The notes under the pieces were generated by a model, which was not told the origin of the DNA, searched no databases, and was given only the letters and a program-made list of their open reading frames with translations. DNA of 48,151 bases from Clostridiaceae bacterium. Lineage in GTDB: Bacteria; Bacillota; Clostridia; Christensenellales; CAG-917. The stretch is taken from assembly GCA_031289315.1 (NCBI GenBank), contig JAITPR010000002.1, forward strand, positions 1-48,151. Reading direction: 5' to 3'. Of the stretch, positions 1 through 9,112 are shown in pieces (position 1 is the stretch's first letter; the number at the start of each line of letters is the position of its first letter). Both the position numbers and the translations under genes were made by a program.

Positions 1-162
1 GCGTATTTGTATGTTATAACCGCTATAGAGTTAGAATGCAATACCGCTTTCAGTCTCTCTTCAACACATTGCAACATATATTAATACTTAAATAATACTT
101 GCCGTCTTGCCGACCGCAATCTTCTCCTGTAGCATAGTTGCAACAGTGTTAATTATCTAATA

Positions 163-787
163 TTAAGTAGTATTGTAACACGATAAATTGTATAAATCAA
201 TAGGTTTCGTAAATTTGATGAAAGTTTTTTTGTAGCCAATGGATAAATCCGCCGTCCCGTCATAAGCTTTCATGAAGAAAGCATCTGCTATAGGCGCAAC
301 TGTCAATGTCTGTTTGAGTACGCTGAAAGTAAAAATATCTGAGAATTCGGAATTATTCTGTCTATCTCCATTAGCTAACGCTTTAATTTTTACCGTATAT
401 TCCGCCAAAAGTAAGCCGCTTATATCAAAACGATTTTCCTCCAATCATATTCTTCACCGTTTATTTCCACCAAATAGCGTTCGGCACCGTCCGACTTATC
501 CCATTCAATCACCTCTCCATTTTTTACAATTCCGGCAGGTACCGACAATTTAATAGGCGAATATACTTTTACGGTGACCGTTATAATAACCGCAACCAAT
601 GCCGCCAAAAGGCAAATTATAATTATCCCGAATATCTGTTTTTGCTTTTTTACGGGGTCTTTTGATTTGATTTGCCGCTCTCCGACTCCTTCGACTTGTG
701 TTTTGACCGCGTCAGTTCTCGCGCAGACGAATCACACTCTGCCCTATTTTTCGAATTTATTGCCCGCTTGTCATAAGCTATTTGCAT
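163..787 (-). pseudogene. Decayed membrane-anchored protein with FnIII-like and YDG-like parts
   Basis: Three minus-strand reading-frame segments join into one protein if two frameshifts are repaired. The first starts at an ATG at 787 with GTGAGG upstream and runs as a polar, charged N-terminus to a stop at 650. The second frame carries a basic stretch, one hydrophobic segment (FGIIIICLLAALVAVIITV) and the first half of a fibronectin III-like repeat (YLVEINGEEYDW). The third, after a one-base shift in an A run near 433, completes that repeat (NRFDISGLLLAEYTVKIKA) and ends with a KAYDGT motif typical of YDG/MBG surface repeats. Upstream on the same strand, at 1051-1067, a CRICGA zinc-knuckle remnant follows a TAA. 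Function is unknown. The frameshifts could be real decay or assembly errors. Confidence 0.55.
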
Positions 788-837
788 ATCGGAACCTCAC
801 TCTTTTGTTTCTCGCGGCGCGGCTTTGACTAGATAGT

Positions 838-1165
838 CGTGAACAGTAATTGTGTTACTTCTTACATTATACGAGTCCCACATGGTTTCCACCATTCGCA
901 CGGTAAATTTCCTTGTGAATGATTTCGTTGTGCCTTCAGTCCTTTTTTGTTTTCCGAACTAAAACGCCTTTTACCTTTTGAACGGCGACAGCAATGCCCC
1001 CCTCCTCCAATGAAACCGATAGTTTAGCATTTTTTAGCTCATTGAAATTAGCGCCGCATATACGGCATCCTTACATAGCGGAGGTTCACCCGCACTATAA
1101 TACCGTTTCCGTGTTTATACGCCAAAGCGGAATTGCATCCTCATGTGGCGGGAGCCATCCACGCA
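838..1165. other. Intergenic stretch with coding-like remnants only
   Basis: No intact gene is supported here. The minus strand holds short pieces that read like protein, namely a Cys-x2-Cys-Gly knuckle at 1051-1067 followed by about 35 codons, but they are broken by stops in every frame. They may be the lost N-terminus of the neighbouring pseudogene. The plus-strand frame at 994-1197 has no recognisable family and overlaps the end of the esterase, so I do not call it. Confidence 0.4.
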
Positions 1166-2086
1166 CTACAAAAACCGCTTCAAGAACTTTTCGGTAAGTT
1201 CGTTGTTTTCCCGTGCCGCCTTGCTTTTCCAGTTGAGCGAGAAGCAGTGGTTGTCGGCAAATTTTTTGCTTACAAAGCTTTCGAAATATGAGCCTTGAGC
1301 CGCCAATTTTTCCTGAAGGCTTTCCGCTTGACCGCCGCAGAAAATGTCCTTACCAGCGGAGGTAATAAAGCTAGGCGGAAATTTCTCATTGACGTTATAT
1401 ATGGGATTAAGTTCGTTTCTGAGCGGATAATCCTTCATCTCGTCCACTTTTATGCCCACCAAGTCGTCCAGTAGCTTTTCGCCCAAATTAAAGGCTACGC
1501 GTTTGCCTAAGGCGCGCTCCAGGTCGTAGATACCGCAATTTAGCACGGCGCCGGCGAATTTGATTTTAAGCTCCGGAGCGCCCAACCGTTCCGCCAAGCC
1601 GTCGTTTGTGGAAATCGCGATAAGCTCCGAAGAGAAGTACGCGCCAGCACTGTCGCCGCTTATCACAACCTTATCCAAATCAAGGTTATATTTTTCGGTC
1701 GCGTCATAGACCGTGTTAAGCGCGCCGACAACCTGCACAATCAGCTGCGGCAATCTGTATTTCGGGCAAAAGCCGTAGTTGACATTCACCACGAAAAAGC
1801 CTTGATTGGCAAGCCACAGCGCATGAGCCGTCCTAAACTCCTTATCTCCCGCGACAAAGCCGCCCCCGTGTATGTATATGAACACCGGATATTTTGCGCC
1901 GTCCTCTTTAGGCTTATAATAAACGTTAAGGCAGCATTCTTCCGGCAGGGACGCGTCGTAGCAAATATCCTTTTCCACAATGATACCGTCCGCGTTCAAA
2001 CGCTTTTTTGGGTTCTGCATGGGACGGTAAACGACGTCCACGATGTCGAACAGTTTTTTTACAAACCAAGTAGAATATTTTGACAT
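1166..2086 (-). CDS. Alpha/beta hydrolase, HSL-type esterase
   Basis: A 306-residue carboxylesterase/lipase of the hormone-sensitive-lipase (Aes-like) family, expected to hydrolyse short acyl esters in the cytoplasm; there is no signal peptide. The oxyanion-hole motif HGGG is at residues 73-76. The nucleophile is Ser146 in GDSAG. Likely partners are Asp247 (SAGKD) and His280 (DNHCF, where many relatives have HGF). Length is normal for the family. The ATG at 2086 has AGGGAG about 7 bases upstream. The YdcF-like gene follows upstream on the same strand, so cotranscription is possible but the substrate is not indicated. Family assignment is secure; substrate is unknown. Confidence 0.88.
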   Translation of the reverse strand: MSKYSTWFVKKLFDIVDVVYRPMQNPKKRLNADGIIVEKDICYDASLPEECCLNVYYKPKEDGAKYPVFIYIHGGGFVAGDKEFRTAHALWLANQGFFVVNVNYGFCPKYRLPQLIVQVVGALNTVYDATEKYNLDLDKVVISGDSAGAYFSSELIAISTNDGLAERLGAPELKIKFAGAVLNCGIYDLERALGKRVAFNLGEKLLDDLVGIKVDEMKDYPLRNELNPIYNVNEKFPPSFITSAGKDIFCGGQAESLQEKLAAQGSYFESFVSKKFADNHCFSLNWKSKAARENNELTEKFLKRFL

Positions 2087-2153
2087 ATGTTTTTCTCCCT
2101 TTATTTAAGCCGTCGCCGACCTTTTGTTTTTATTTCTTAGCGGTGCCGTCCGC

Positions 2154-2618
2154 TCACTTAACTCTTACGTACTTAGTTTCTCCGCTTGTCGGGTCGTCCG
2201 TGTAGACGGAAAGTGCGGTATCCTTATTAACTCCCGTGCGTTTAAGCGCGCGCATAAAAAGTTTAACGGGATTTAAATATCGGCGGCTTATATGTTCGGC
2301 GCTTGAGCAGATTATTATTTCTCCGGCGCCTAATTCCATCGCAATCGGCACGGTCTTGCGTGCGTTTCCCGCCGTGGTGACGGCTTCGGTTTCCGTAATC
2401 AAAACCTCCGGCGGCACGCCTTTTTCCGTCAAAAGCCCGAATAAAACTTCGGCTTCCGTCAAAGGCACGCTGCGCTCCGTAGCGCCTCCGGAAAGTATAA
2501 TTTTATCCGGCGAAAGCTCACGGTAAAGGCTTGCGGCAAGCTCAGCACGCTTTAACATTAGCGCGGAGGGTTTTCCGTCCGGCAACAGTTTATTTCCTAA
2601 AATTATCGCTACTTTCAT
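2154..2618 (-). CDS. YdcF/SanA-like protein (DUF218)
   Basis: A 154-residue protein of the DUF218 (YdcF/ElyC/SanA) family, a Rossmann-like fold linked in other bacteria to envelope integrity or SAM binding. From the ATG at 2618 it opens with MKVAIILGNKL, the usual first beta strand and GxxL turn. It contains ILSGGA (41-46), TEAVTTAGNA (77-86) in place of the common ExxSxxTxENA signature, and AEHISRR (107-113), equivalent to the HxxR region. The open frame extends to a TTG at 2690, but that extension is low-complexity and lacks family similarity. No strong Shine-Dalgarno is visible for either start. There is no membrane segment, unlike SanA and ElyC. Biochemical role is unknown. Confidence 0.72.
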   Translation of the reverse strand: MKVAIILGNKLLPDGKPSALMLKRAELAASLYRELSPDKIILSGGATERSVPLTEAEVLFGLLTEKGVPPEVLITETEAVTTAGNARKTVPIAMELGAGEIIICSSAEHISRRYLNPVKLFMRALKRTGVNKDTALSVYTDDPTSGETKYVRVK

Positions 2619-2800
2619 ATTTTTTGCCGTAGCCGTTCCGCTTCCGCCGGTTTTATTTTGCGCCGTCCTTTCGGGCGAACAAAATTTCAACCCGCCTTAC
2701 GGCTTTGCGGATTTAGATTATTTCTATTTAGGTTGCTTCGCCGCGCCGATATCCACCGAATCCATTTGGGCTATTCACGTTTAGGCTATCCCAATTTAGG

Positions 2801-4450
2801 TTACTCCGCCGCGCCGGTATCCGTATCTTCCGTTTCCGAAGCGTCATTTTCGGCGACTTCCGTTTCGGGAGTATTTTCACCTTCCGACAAAGCCTCTCCG
2901 TCCTCGGCGGGTTCGGTTTCGGTGCCGTCGGCTTCCGACTGATTTCCGTTCGCCGCCGCTTTTCTTTCGTTGATTTCCGCTACCATGGCGGCATAAGTTT
3001 TTTCGTCAAGCTTGACCTTGCGCTTGTATATCAAGCCGGAAATCAGCACAAGCCCCAACGAAATAAAGCACATGCACGCGCGCATGGCAAGCTTTGCGGA
3101 ATCCGGCACGCTGGCTATTACCTCGGCAATCCGCGCGTCCCGCACGGCTTCGCTTATCGCGCCCAAATTGGCAGAGCGTTCCGCCTCCGATATGCCATTA
3201 GTAAACACGGTTACGCCTATCGCAAGATACACGAGCATGATAACCAACTGTTGCAGCGCGCTACCCATCTTAGCCATGAACGGACGCACGGAATAGATGA
3301 TACCCTCGTCGCGGGAACCCGTTTTCCACTCGTTGTATTCGACGGTGTTGGCGGTGCTTATGGTAAGAACCATATAATAAAGCGTGTGTCCCAAGCTGAA
3401 GAATATCGCCGTTACGGCAAGCACGTAGAAGTTCATAGTCCACGCAATACCGGTTAAAAAGAAGGCTATATAGCCGACTATTGCCAGCATCATTGCGAAC
3501 GCGGTAATTTGTTGTCTGGTAAATTTGGCGGCAATCATGGGAAAAAGTAGCTGTGCCACAACCCCCACCGCGCCCGATATTATGCCGAAAATCACGGCAA
3601 GCGTACCGTTATAGCCGAATTCAAAGTATATATACATCGACAGCATGCCGCCGATAACGGTATTGCCGACGTTGTATAAAAGGAAGATAAGCGCCGTCCA
3701 AAGCAGTTGGTCGTTCTTGAAAAGAATTTTAATCATGCGCTTTACGCCTATCTTTTCGTTGTTTGAACTGTCCGTTATGCTTTTTTCTTTAACTCCGAAG
3801 AAGGTAAGCGCGGTACTTGCCAAAAATGCGATGCTGATAATGACGGCGATCACGGCGTAAGCGGTTACCGCGTTTCCGCCTATCGCCAGATTGCCCACCG
3901 TGAACATGGGTATGATGAGTCCGGCAATCGCGCCGCCCCCGCCGGCGAAGAAAATAGCAAGCGACGTAATAGAATTTCTCTGTTTGGCGTTGCTTGTGAG
4001 CGCGGGAAGCATGGACCAATAGGCAATGTCGTTCATGGTGTAGGTTATATCCCACAAGAGGTACATGAACCCGAAGAAGATTATATACGCCCACCCGGAC
4101 AGCGGCACCACGAAGATGAGTACCAGCACGACGGCGTTTGTCAACGCGCCTATTGCCAGCCACGGTTTAAATTTGCCCAACCGTCCGCGCGTATTTTCGA
4201 TTATTCCGCCCATGATAGGGTCGTTGAACCCGTCCCAAATGCGGCAGGCGACGATTATTATACTGAGTACGGCAAACTGCGCGTCCGTAATCGACTTAGT
4301 AAAAAGTATAAAGGTTAAAATCGAACCGCTGAAAAGCGCGTACGCCATATCGCGCCCGACGCCGCCGAAGCAATAGCTCCATTTACTCCTCGGACTTAGA
4401 GTATCGGCAAACGGTATACCCGCCTCTTTATTTTTCGCACTAATGCTCAT
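2801..4450 (-). CDS. GPH-family sugar:cation symporter with acidic tail
   Basis: A 549-residue integral membrane transporter of the glycoside-pentoside-hexuronide family (MelB/XynP/YicJ-like, MFS fold), probably importing oligosaccharides or glycosides with Na+ or H+. The N-terminal GVGRDMAYALFSG and the loop DGFNDPIMGGIIENTRGRLG (a MelB-type cation-site and loop signature) identify the family; about 12 hydrophobic segments follow. Residues 501-549 are unusual: a low-complexity tail dominated by Glu, Asp, Thr and Ala that ordinary GPH members lack. The start has AGGGGA 7 bases upstream. The nearby esterase and the alpha- and beta-galactosidases elsewhere in the window suggest a glycoside substrate, but this is inference. 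Confidence 0.88.
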   Translation of the reverse strand: MSISAKNKEAGIPFADTLSPRSKWSYCFGGVGRDMAYALFSGSILTFILFTKSITDAQFAVLSIIIVACRIWDGFNDPIMGGIIENTRGRLGKFKPWLAIGALTNAVVLVLIFVVPLSGWAYIIFFGFMYLLWDITYTMNDIAYWSMLPALTSNAKQRNSITSLAIFFAGGGGAIAGLIIPMFTVGNLAIGGNAVTAYAVIAVIISIAFLASTALTFFGVKEKSITDSSNNEKIGVKRMIKILFKNDQLLWTALIFLLYNVGNTVIGGMLSMYIYFEFGYNGTLAVIFGIISGAVGVVAQLLFPMIAAKFTRQQITAFAMMLAIVGYIAFFLTGIAWTMNFYVLAVTAIFFSLGHTLYYMVLTISTANTVEYNEWKTGSRDEGIIYSVRPFMAKMGSALQQLVIMLVYLAIGVTVFTNGISEAERSANLGAISEAVRDARIAEVIASVPDSAKLAMRACMCFISLGLVLISGLIYKRKVKLDEKTYAAMVAEINERKAAANGNQSEADGTETEPAEDGEALSEGENTPETEVAENDASETEDTDTGAAE

Positions 4451-4599
4451 ATAATTCCCCTAATATATTTTTTGGGTATTGCCAATCCACGGCGACGACT
4501 TGCCTGCTAAAAAAATATTTTGTCGCCGCAAATTGTCCATCCGTTATCTTTCGCCGCCCGCCCAAACGGAGTTGCCGTAAAAAAGCGTTTGATTACCGT

Positions 4600-4763
4600 T
4601 TAGCGTAAAGCCCCGTCAATCAAAGGAACACAGACTTCAAACCGCGAACGATTTTATCCGCCTCACTTTAGCGTAAAGCCCCGTCAACAAGGAACACAGA
4701 CTTCAAACCGCGAACGATTTTATCCGCCTCACCTTAGCGTAAAGCCCCGTCAATCAAAGGAAT
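4600..4763. repeat. Tandem direct repeat, about 67-bp unit, 2.4 copies
   Basis: Units begin TTAGCGTAAAGCCCCGTCAA at 4600, 4668 and 4734. The first two are 68 and 66 bp and near-identical apart from a 2-bp deletion (TCAATCAAAGG versus TCAACAAGG); the third is partial. They fill the spacer between the flavoprotein gene and the sugar transporter, both on the minus strand. No promoter or protein is evident. Confidence 0.85.
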
Positions 4764-4855
4764 ACCCGCCGCCGAAGCTTCTTTGAATAAGAAAGCCGCA
4801 CCGCCGCGCGCCGCATCTTAGTTTTTGCGGACTGCACTGCGGCGCGGCACCGCGC

Positions 4856-6268
4856 CTAAATTTTAGCTTCTTTTTCTTTTATTTTTGCCTCAATGCTTTC
4901 GGTAACATCCGCCATTGAACCGGTATTCTCCCAAAGAATATCGGCTTTTTTCTTCCATGCATCGAATTTGTCGGGATTTTGAGGAAATTTTTTATAATGT
5001 GATTTAAGCTTGCCCGCGTACATAATGCCGCGCAAAAGGTTTTTCACGGACGCCATGCTTATCTTACCGGTAAGCACTCCTCCCAACACCTTAAACACCA
5101 ATCCGATAATCTCGTCAAGCGGCATTTCCGCATTGAAGCGGCGGTTCATACGCGTCAATGCCTTCGTCGTAAAAACTATGTCCTTTTTAAATTCGTATTC
5201 CATCTCGTCGGCGGTACACTCCACCGCGTTTATGAGAGTGGCCATTATGTACGCAAAATCGGCGGCTTGCGTCGAGTTGTATTTTACATTGATATTCCAA
5301 AGCGCGCTTTCCGTCGGATATGCGCCGTTCTTCATGGCTACACCCGCGACCTCCGCCGCTATGCGGCAGCCTACCCAGCCAGAGGTAATGCCTTCTCCCG
5401 TATACGATTTAGTCATACACGCGGCGTCGCCCAAGCAAACAAACCCGTCCGCGACAAGCGAATACGGTGCGCGGCGGTACGGCGTAACTCCGCGTTCGGT
5501 GCGTATAAATTCGTGTTCCGGGAATTTCACCGCGGCGGCAAATCTTTCGAAGCAGGTTTCCGCATACTCGTAGGAGAGGTTGGCGCCCGTACCTAAAACG
5601 ATGGTATCCGGCGTCTCCGACGGAGCCATCCACCCCTTGTAATAAGCCCAATGCTCTGCGCGCACCACTTTGTCGCGTTCGGGATTTTTAAGCCTGACGT
5701 AGCGTAAGACCACGTAAAATTTATCACGCGGACTTACCTCGAAGTCCTCAACCTTGACGCCCTTTTTCAGCTTGCGGCGCGCCACCGCGGGTATGCCGGA
5801 GCAATCCGCCACAAGACGTGCGCCGATTTTAACGACCTCTCCGTCTATCAGCACTTCGGCGCCGTTTATCCTGCCGTCGTCGCCGTAGATGAAATTTTGA
5901 AATGCCGCTTCATATAAAAATTCCACGCCGGAATCCTTAGCCCATTTGCGCATACGCCGCAAAAACGGCGGCAATAATGCGACCGTAAACGGATAATCCG
6001 CACGCTTTACGTACTTGCTGGACGGCGAATAATAGGTGCCGTAATCAAATTCCGTCACGTAATCCTCATCTCCCGGCTTCGGTTCGGGTACGCCGTAGGA
6101 GGCAAAACGCTCCTTATCCGTATGGAAAATATTCAGCCTATTGCCGAGTTTTTCCTCCGTCGCGGCGTCTATAACCAATACCTTATAGCCCTGTTCCGCC
6201 ATGTTACGCGCGAAGTAAATACCCGCGGTACCGCTGCCTACGACTAATACGTCATACTTTGAATTCAT
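4856..6268 (-). CDS. FAD-dependent oxidoreductase, geranylgeranyl-reductase-like family
   Basis: A 470-residue flavoprotein. The FAD-binding Rossmann motif VVGSGTAG is at 9-16, a second FAD contact (ADCSG) at 154-158, and the family signature LGDAACMTKSYTGEGI at 279-294, matching the GDAA...GEGI element of geranylgeranyl reductases and related flavin monooxygenases. In archaea these enzymes saturate isoprenoid chains; in bacteria of this type the substrate is usually unknown. The frame extends to 6328, but the ATG at 6268 has a consensus AGGAGG six bases upstream and begins exactly at the dinucleotide fold, so I chose it. The next gene upstream on the same strand is a MoeB/ThiF-rhodanese fusion about 100 bp away, so an operon is likely. 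Actual substrate unknown. Confidence 0.78.
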   Translation of the reverse strand: MNSKYDVLVVGSGTAGIYFARNMAEQGYKVLVIDAATEEKLGNRLNIFHTDKERFASYGVPEPKPGDEDYVTEFDYGTYYSPSSKYVKRADYPFTVALLPPFLRRMRKWAKDSGVEFLYEAAFQNFIYGDDGRINGAEVLIDGEVVKIGARLVADCSGIPAVARRKLKKGVKVEDFEVSPRDKFYVVLRYVRLKNPERDKVVRAEHWAYYKGWMAPSETPDTIVLGTGANLSYEYAETCFERFAAAVKFPEHEFIRTERGVTPYRRAPYSLVADGFVCLGDAACMTKSYTGEGITSGWVGCRIAAEVAGVAMKNGAYPTESALWNINVKYNSTQAADFAYIMATLINAVECTADEMEYEFKKDIVFTTKALTRMNRRFNAEMPLDEIIGLVFKVLGGVLTGKISMASVKNLLRGIMYAGKLKSHYKKFPQNPDKFDAWKKKADILWENTGSMADVTESIEAKIKEKEAKI

Positions 6269-6374
6269 AATTTTCCTCCTAAAACATATAAATACGGAAA
6301 TGCGCTCCCTTATCTTAATAAAACGCAAATCCGTCTTGTTTTTTTATTGTAATGCGGTTTTAAGCGCCGCCCGC

Positions 6375-7496
6375 TTAGGCTTTCAACCCTCCGATAAGGC
6401 TGTACAGCTCTCCCGGATACCCGGCGTCCTTCAATCGCAAAATTATTTCCGCGCTTCGCTTACCGCCTAAGCAAATCACCGCGACGGGTATGTCCTTAGA
6501 AAAGGTTTCCGCACGTGAAATAATTTCCCTCTCCGTCATGAATTCCGCGTCCGGAAAATCCTTTAAGGTGCGCGCACGCGTTTCCGTATCAATTATGCGG
6601 AATTTCTCTCCGGCGGCAATCCGCGCTTTAAGCTCCGTCAAGCTTATGCCGTATTCAAGAGCTTCTCTTTTATTAATTCCGCAAAATTCCCCGTAATCGG
6701 GAAGCTCCGTCACCGTAGGATTTTCACCGCACAGCGGACACGCCTTGTTTTTATTTATTTCGAATTCGCGGAAGGTCATCTGCCACGCATCCAAAACCAA
6801 CAGCCGCCCGATAAGCGGCTTGCCGCCACCCGTTATAAGCTTTACCGCTTCCGTCGCCTGTACCGTGCCTATAATGCCGGTAAGCGCCCCTAGCACGCCC
6901 GCGTCGGCGCAAGACGGTGCATGCTCCGGCGGAGGAGGAGAGGGATAAAGGCAACGATAACACGCGCCCTGCCGCGCGTAAAACACCGACGCTTGCCCCT
7001 CCGTGCGGAACACCGCGCCGTATACGTCCGGCTTTCCCAGCATAGCACACACGTCGTTTATAAGATAGCGCGTAGGGAAATTATCCGTACCGTCGCAAAC
7101 TAAATCATAAGCGCCGATTATCTCAAGCGCGTTCTCCCGGTCAAGCAAAACATTATGCTGAACCACGTTGACGAAAGGGTTAATATCAAAAATCCGCGCT
7201 TTCGCCGCCGCGGTCTTGAACCTTCCTATGTCACCCGTGCCGTGGATTATCTGCCGCTGCAAATTGGAAGCGTCCACGCTGTCACAGTCTAAAATTCCCA
7301 ACGTCCCCACGCCCGCCGCCGCCAAATACATGGCTATCGGCGCACCTAAGCCGCCCGCACCTGCCACCAGTACGCGCGCCGCTTTTAACCGCTTCTGCCC
7401 TTCCAAGCCTATCTCCGGCAACAGCAAATGTCTGCCGTACCTTGCAAGCTCCGACGGGGTAAGCGATACCTTTCTATCGTCGGGAATAATACTCAT
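6375..7496 (-). CDS. MoeB/ThiF-type adenylyltransferase fused to rhodanese
   Basis: A 373-residue E1-like enzyme that adenylates the C-terminal Gly-Gly of a ubiquitin-like sulfur carrier and, through its rhodanese domain, can load sulfur. The ATP-binding loop GAGGLG is at 46-51. Zinc ligands are Cys179/Cys182 and Cys253/Cys256. The conserved cysteine Cys196 lies in PSCADAGVLG. A rhodanese domain occupies about 285-373 with catalytic Cys342 in CLGGKRS. This matches MoeZ/MoeBR and human MOCS3 architecture. GGAGAGGG lies six bases before the ATG. No MoaD, ThiS, moaE or thiG gene is in the window, so whether it serves molybdopterin, thiamine, tRNA thiolation or another sulfur transfer cannot be told. 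Confidence 0.85.
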   Translation of the reverse strand: MSIIPDDRKVSLTPSELARYGRHLLLPEIGLEGQKRLKAARVLVAGAGGLGAPIAMYLAAAGVGTLGILDCDSVDASNLQRQIIHGTGDIGRFKTAAAKARIFDINPFVNVVQHNVLLDRENALEIIGAYDLVCDGTDNFPTRYLINDVCAMLGKPDVYGAVFRTEGQASVFYARQGACYRCLYPSPPPPEHAPSCADAGVLGALTGIIGTVQATEAVKLITGGGKPLIGRLLVLDAWQMTFREFEINKNKACPLCGENPTVTELPDYGEFCGINKREALEYGISLTELKARIAAGEKFRIIDTETRARTLKDFPDAEFMTEREIISRAETFSKDIPVAVICLGGKRSAEIILRLKDAGYPGELYSLIGGLKA

Positions 7497-7886
7497 TTAA
7501 TACCCTCTCCGCCCCGATTGCGGACAACCGCAACCAAGCTTTCCGTACACACGCTTTCGCTAGACGCTCGCCCCTTACTATTTACACGCCGCAACCCAAA
7601 TTACGCCCGCCCGCCGCGCCCCTAAAACGGGTCACACAGACTTCTAACAATTTCTTAACAAGCTTACACCTATTTCCAAAATGAGTCCCCATATGTTCCC
7701 TTTTAGTTCCCCGCGCATATCTTATATATAAGTATCACCTTTAATTTAATTTATGTCAAGAAGAAAATTAAAAAAGAACTCATTTTTTTCCGCCAGTGCC
7801 GGGAAAACAATTGATTTTTTTGTGTAGGTATTATAAGATGTATCGGGAATTAGGTATAAACCGCACCTCCCGCAAGGAAAGTCTGC
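7497..7886. other. Divergent intergenic region, 390 bp
   Basis: Separates the minus-strand MoeB-like gene from the plus-strand hydrolase, so promoters for both should lie here. A perfect 12-bp AT palindrome, CTTATATATAAG, sits at 7721-7732. A weak plus-strand candidate (TTGATT at 7811, TATAAG at 7832, spacing 15) is below the standard I would call. The sequence becomes AT-rich after 7700. No gene is seen. Confidence 0.4.
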
Positions 7887-8708
7887 ATGAAGCGCCGTAA
7901 AAATAAAAAACTCCTAGTCGTAGCAATAATAATATCCGCGGTGCTTTTGGTTGTCGCCGGTTCCTTGACGGCATATAGATTTCTGTTTATACCGTCCGAT
8001 ATAAGCGATGGTTTCAACACGGATAACCGGTTCGGTGTCGACAAATTCGACGACTACGCCGCCCTACTTTTTAAAAAAGACGGAGAGATTATGCCGTTGC
8101 GTTTGAAAAGCCCGCAAAACCTTGAAGACGGCGCCGTTTATCCTTTAGTGATATACTTGCACGGCGACGGCGGACAAGGCAAGGATAATTTCCGCCAACT
8201 TAATTCCGCCTTGATAAACGGTATCGCTAACAATACCTCCGATTGCTACGTGCTTTTACCGCAAGCCGCTCCCGGCAGCCGTTGGGACGACTACGGCAAA
8301 ATAGATTATTCATACATGCTAAACGCTTGCTTTAACGCCATTATTGAGCAGTATCCGATAGACCTAAGCCGCATATACATAACCGGTTTTTCCATGGGCG
8401 GTTGGGGTGTGTCGCACCAAATTATGCTGAATTACGGCAGGTTTGCCGCGGCAATAATAGTGAGCGGAGGAAACGACGATACACATCTTGAGAATTGGCT
8501 TGACCTCCCCCTATGGATAGCGCACGGCTCAAACGACAAGGTAGTCCCGACGCATTACGGCAAAGACCTCTATAACGCAATCACGGCGCTCGGAGGTTCA
8601 AAAGCGTACTACACGGAATATTCCGGCAATGGACACAACATCGACAGTCTTTTCTATTCCGACGCCGCCGTTTGGAACTGGCTGTTTGAGCAACAAAAAC
8701 CTTTATAA
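7887..8708 (+). CDS. Membrane-anchored or secreted alpha/beta hydrolase
   Basis: A 273-residue serine hydrolase of the polyhydroxybutyrate-depolymerase/feruloyl-esterase-like type. Residues 1-8 are strongly basic and 9-30 form one hydrophobic segment with no lipobox, so it is probably exported and membrane-anchored. The catalytic domain shows the oxyanion-hole strand LVIYLHGDGGQG (87-98), nucleophile Ser169 in GFSMGG, Asp217 in HGSNDKVV and His250 in GNGHN, a complete triad. AAGGAAAG lies six bases upstream of the ATG. Surface esterases like this often deacylate plant polysaccharides or phenolic esters, which would fit the galactosidases in the window. The substrate is inference. Confidence 0.85.
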   Translation: MKRRKNKKLLVVAIIISAVLLVVAGSLTAYRFLFIPSDISDGFNTDNRFGVDKFDDYAALLFKKDGEIMPLRLKSPQNLEDGAVYPLVIYLHGDGGQGKDNFRQLNSALINGIANNTSDCYVLLPQAAPGSRWDDYGKIDYSYMLNACFNAIIEQYPIDLSRIYITGFSMGGWGVSHQIMLNYGRFAAAIIVSGGNDDTHLENWLDLPLWIAHGSNDKVVPTHYGKDLYNAITALGGSKAYYTEYSGNGHNIDSLFYSDAAVWNWLFEQQKPL

Positions 8709-8725
8709 TTGCGTTATTTTTTTGC

Positions 8726-9112
8726 TCATAAATTCTCCCGAATGTCAAAGTAGCGCAAAATCTCTTTGAATTTGTATTGTGCGGAAAGACACGTTTCGAG
8801 AAGAAATCCCTGCGTCTTATCCAATTCCTTCAAACCGCGGTAATAGAACGAACGATGAAATTCATCAATTATAAGCGGAACTACGTCATTTGCAAGGCAT
8901 TCCTTGAACATTACCAGTCTACCCACGCGCCCATTGCCGTCTTGAAACGGGTGGATACACTCAAACTCCTTGTGAAATTCAATAATGTCGATTATCGTCT
9001 TGTTTTCTATTGCCTTATACCTTTGAAGAAGCGCAGAGATTCTTTGCGCGACTTCTTGAGGCGGACAAGTTTTCTCTCCGCCGACTTCATTGAGTTTTAG
9101 CTTGTAGCCGCT
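8726..9112 (-). pseudogene. 5'-truncated Fic-domain gene
   Basis: An open minus-strand frame of 128 residues is clearly the C-terminal half of a Fic (filamentation induced by cAMP) protein, an AMP-transferase family. It contains KLNEVGGEKTCPP, the active-site motif HPFQDGNGRVGR (encoded at 8918-8953) with catalytic His and the phosphate-binding DGNGR, then the conserved CLANDVVPLIIDEFH and YYRGLKE segments. The N-terminal half is missing: a TAA at 9113-9115 precedes it in frame and no Fic-like sequence appears further upstream. The only internal ATG lies after the active-site motif, so no functional enzyme is expected. It ends close to, and converges on, the hydrolase gene. Confidence 0.8.

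Noticed and set aside
994..1197. 67-codon plus-strand frame
   Set aside because: No recognisable motif, and it overlaps the 3' end of the esterase gene.
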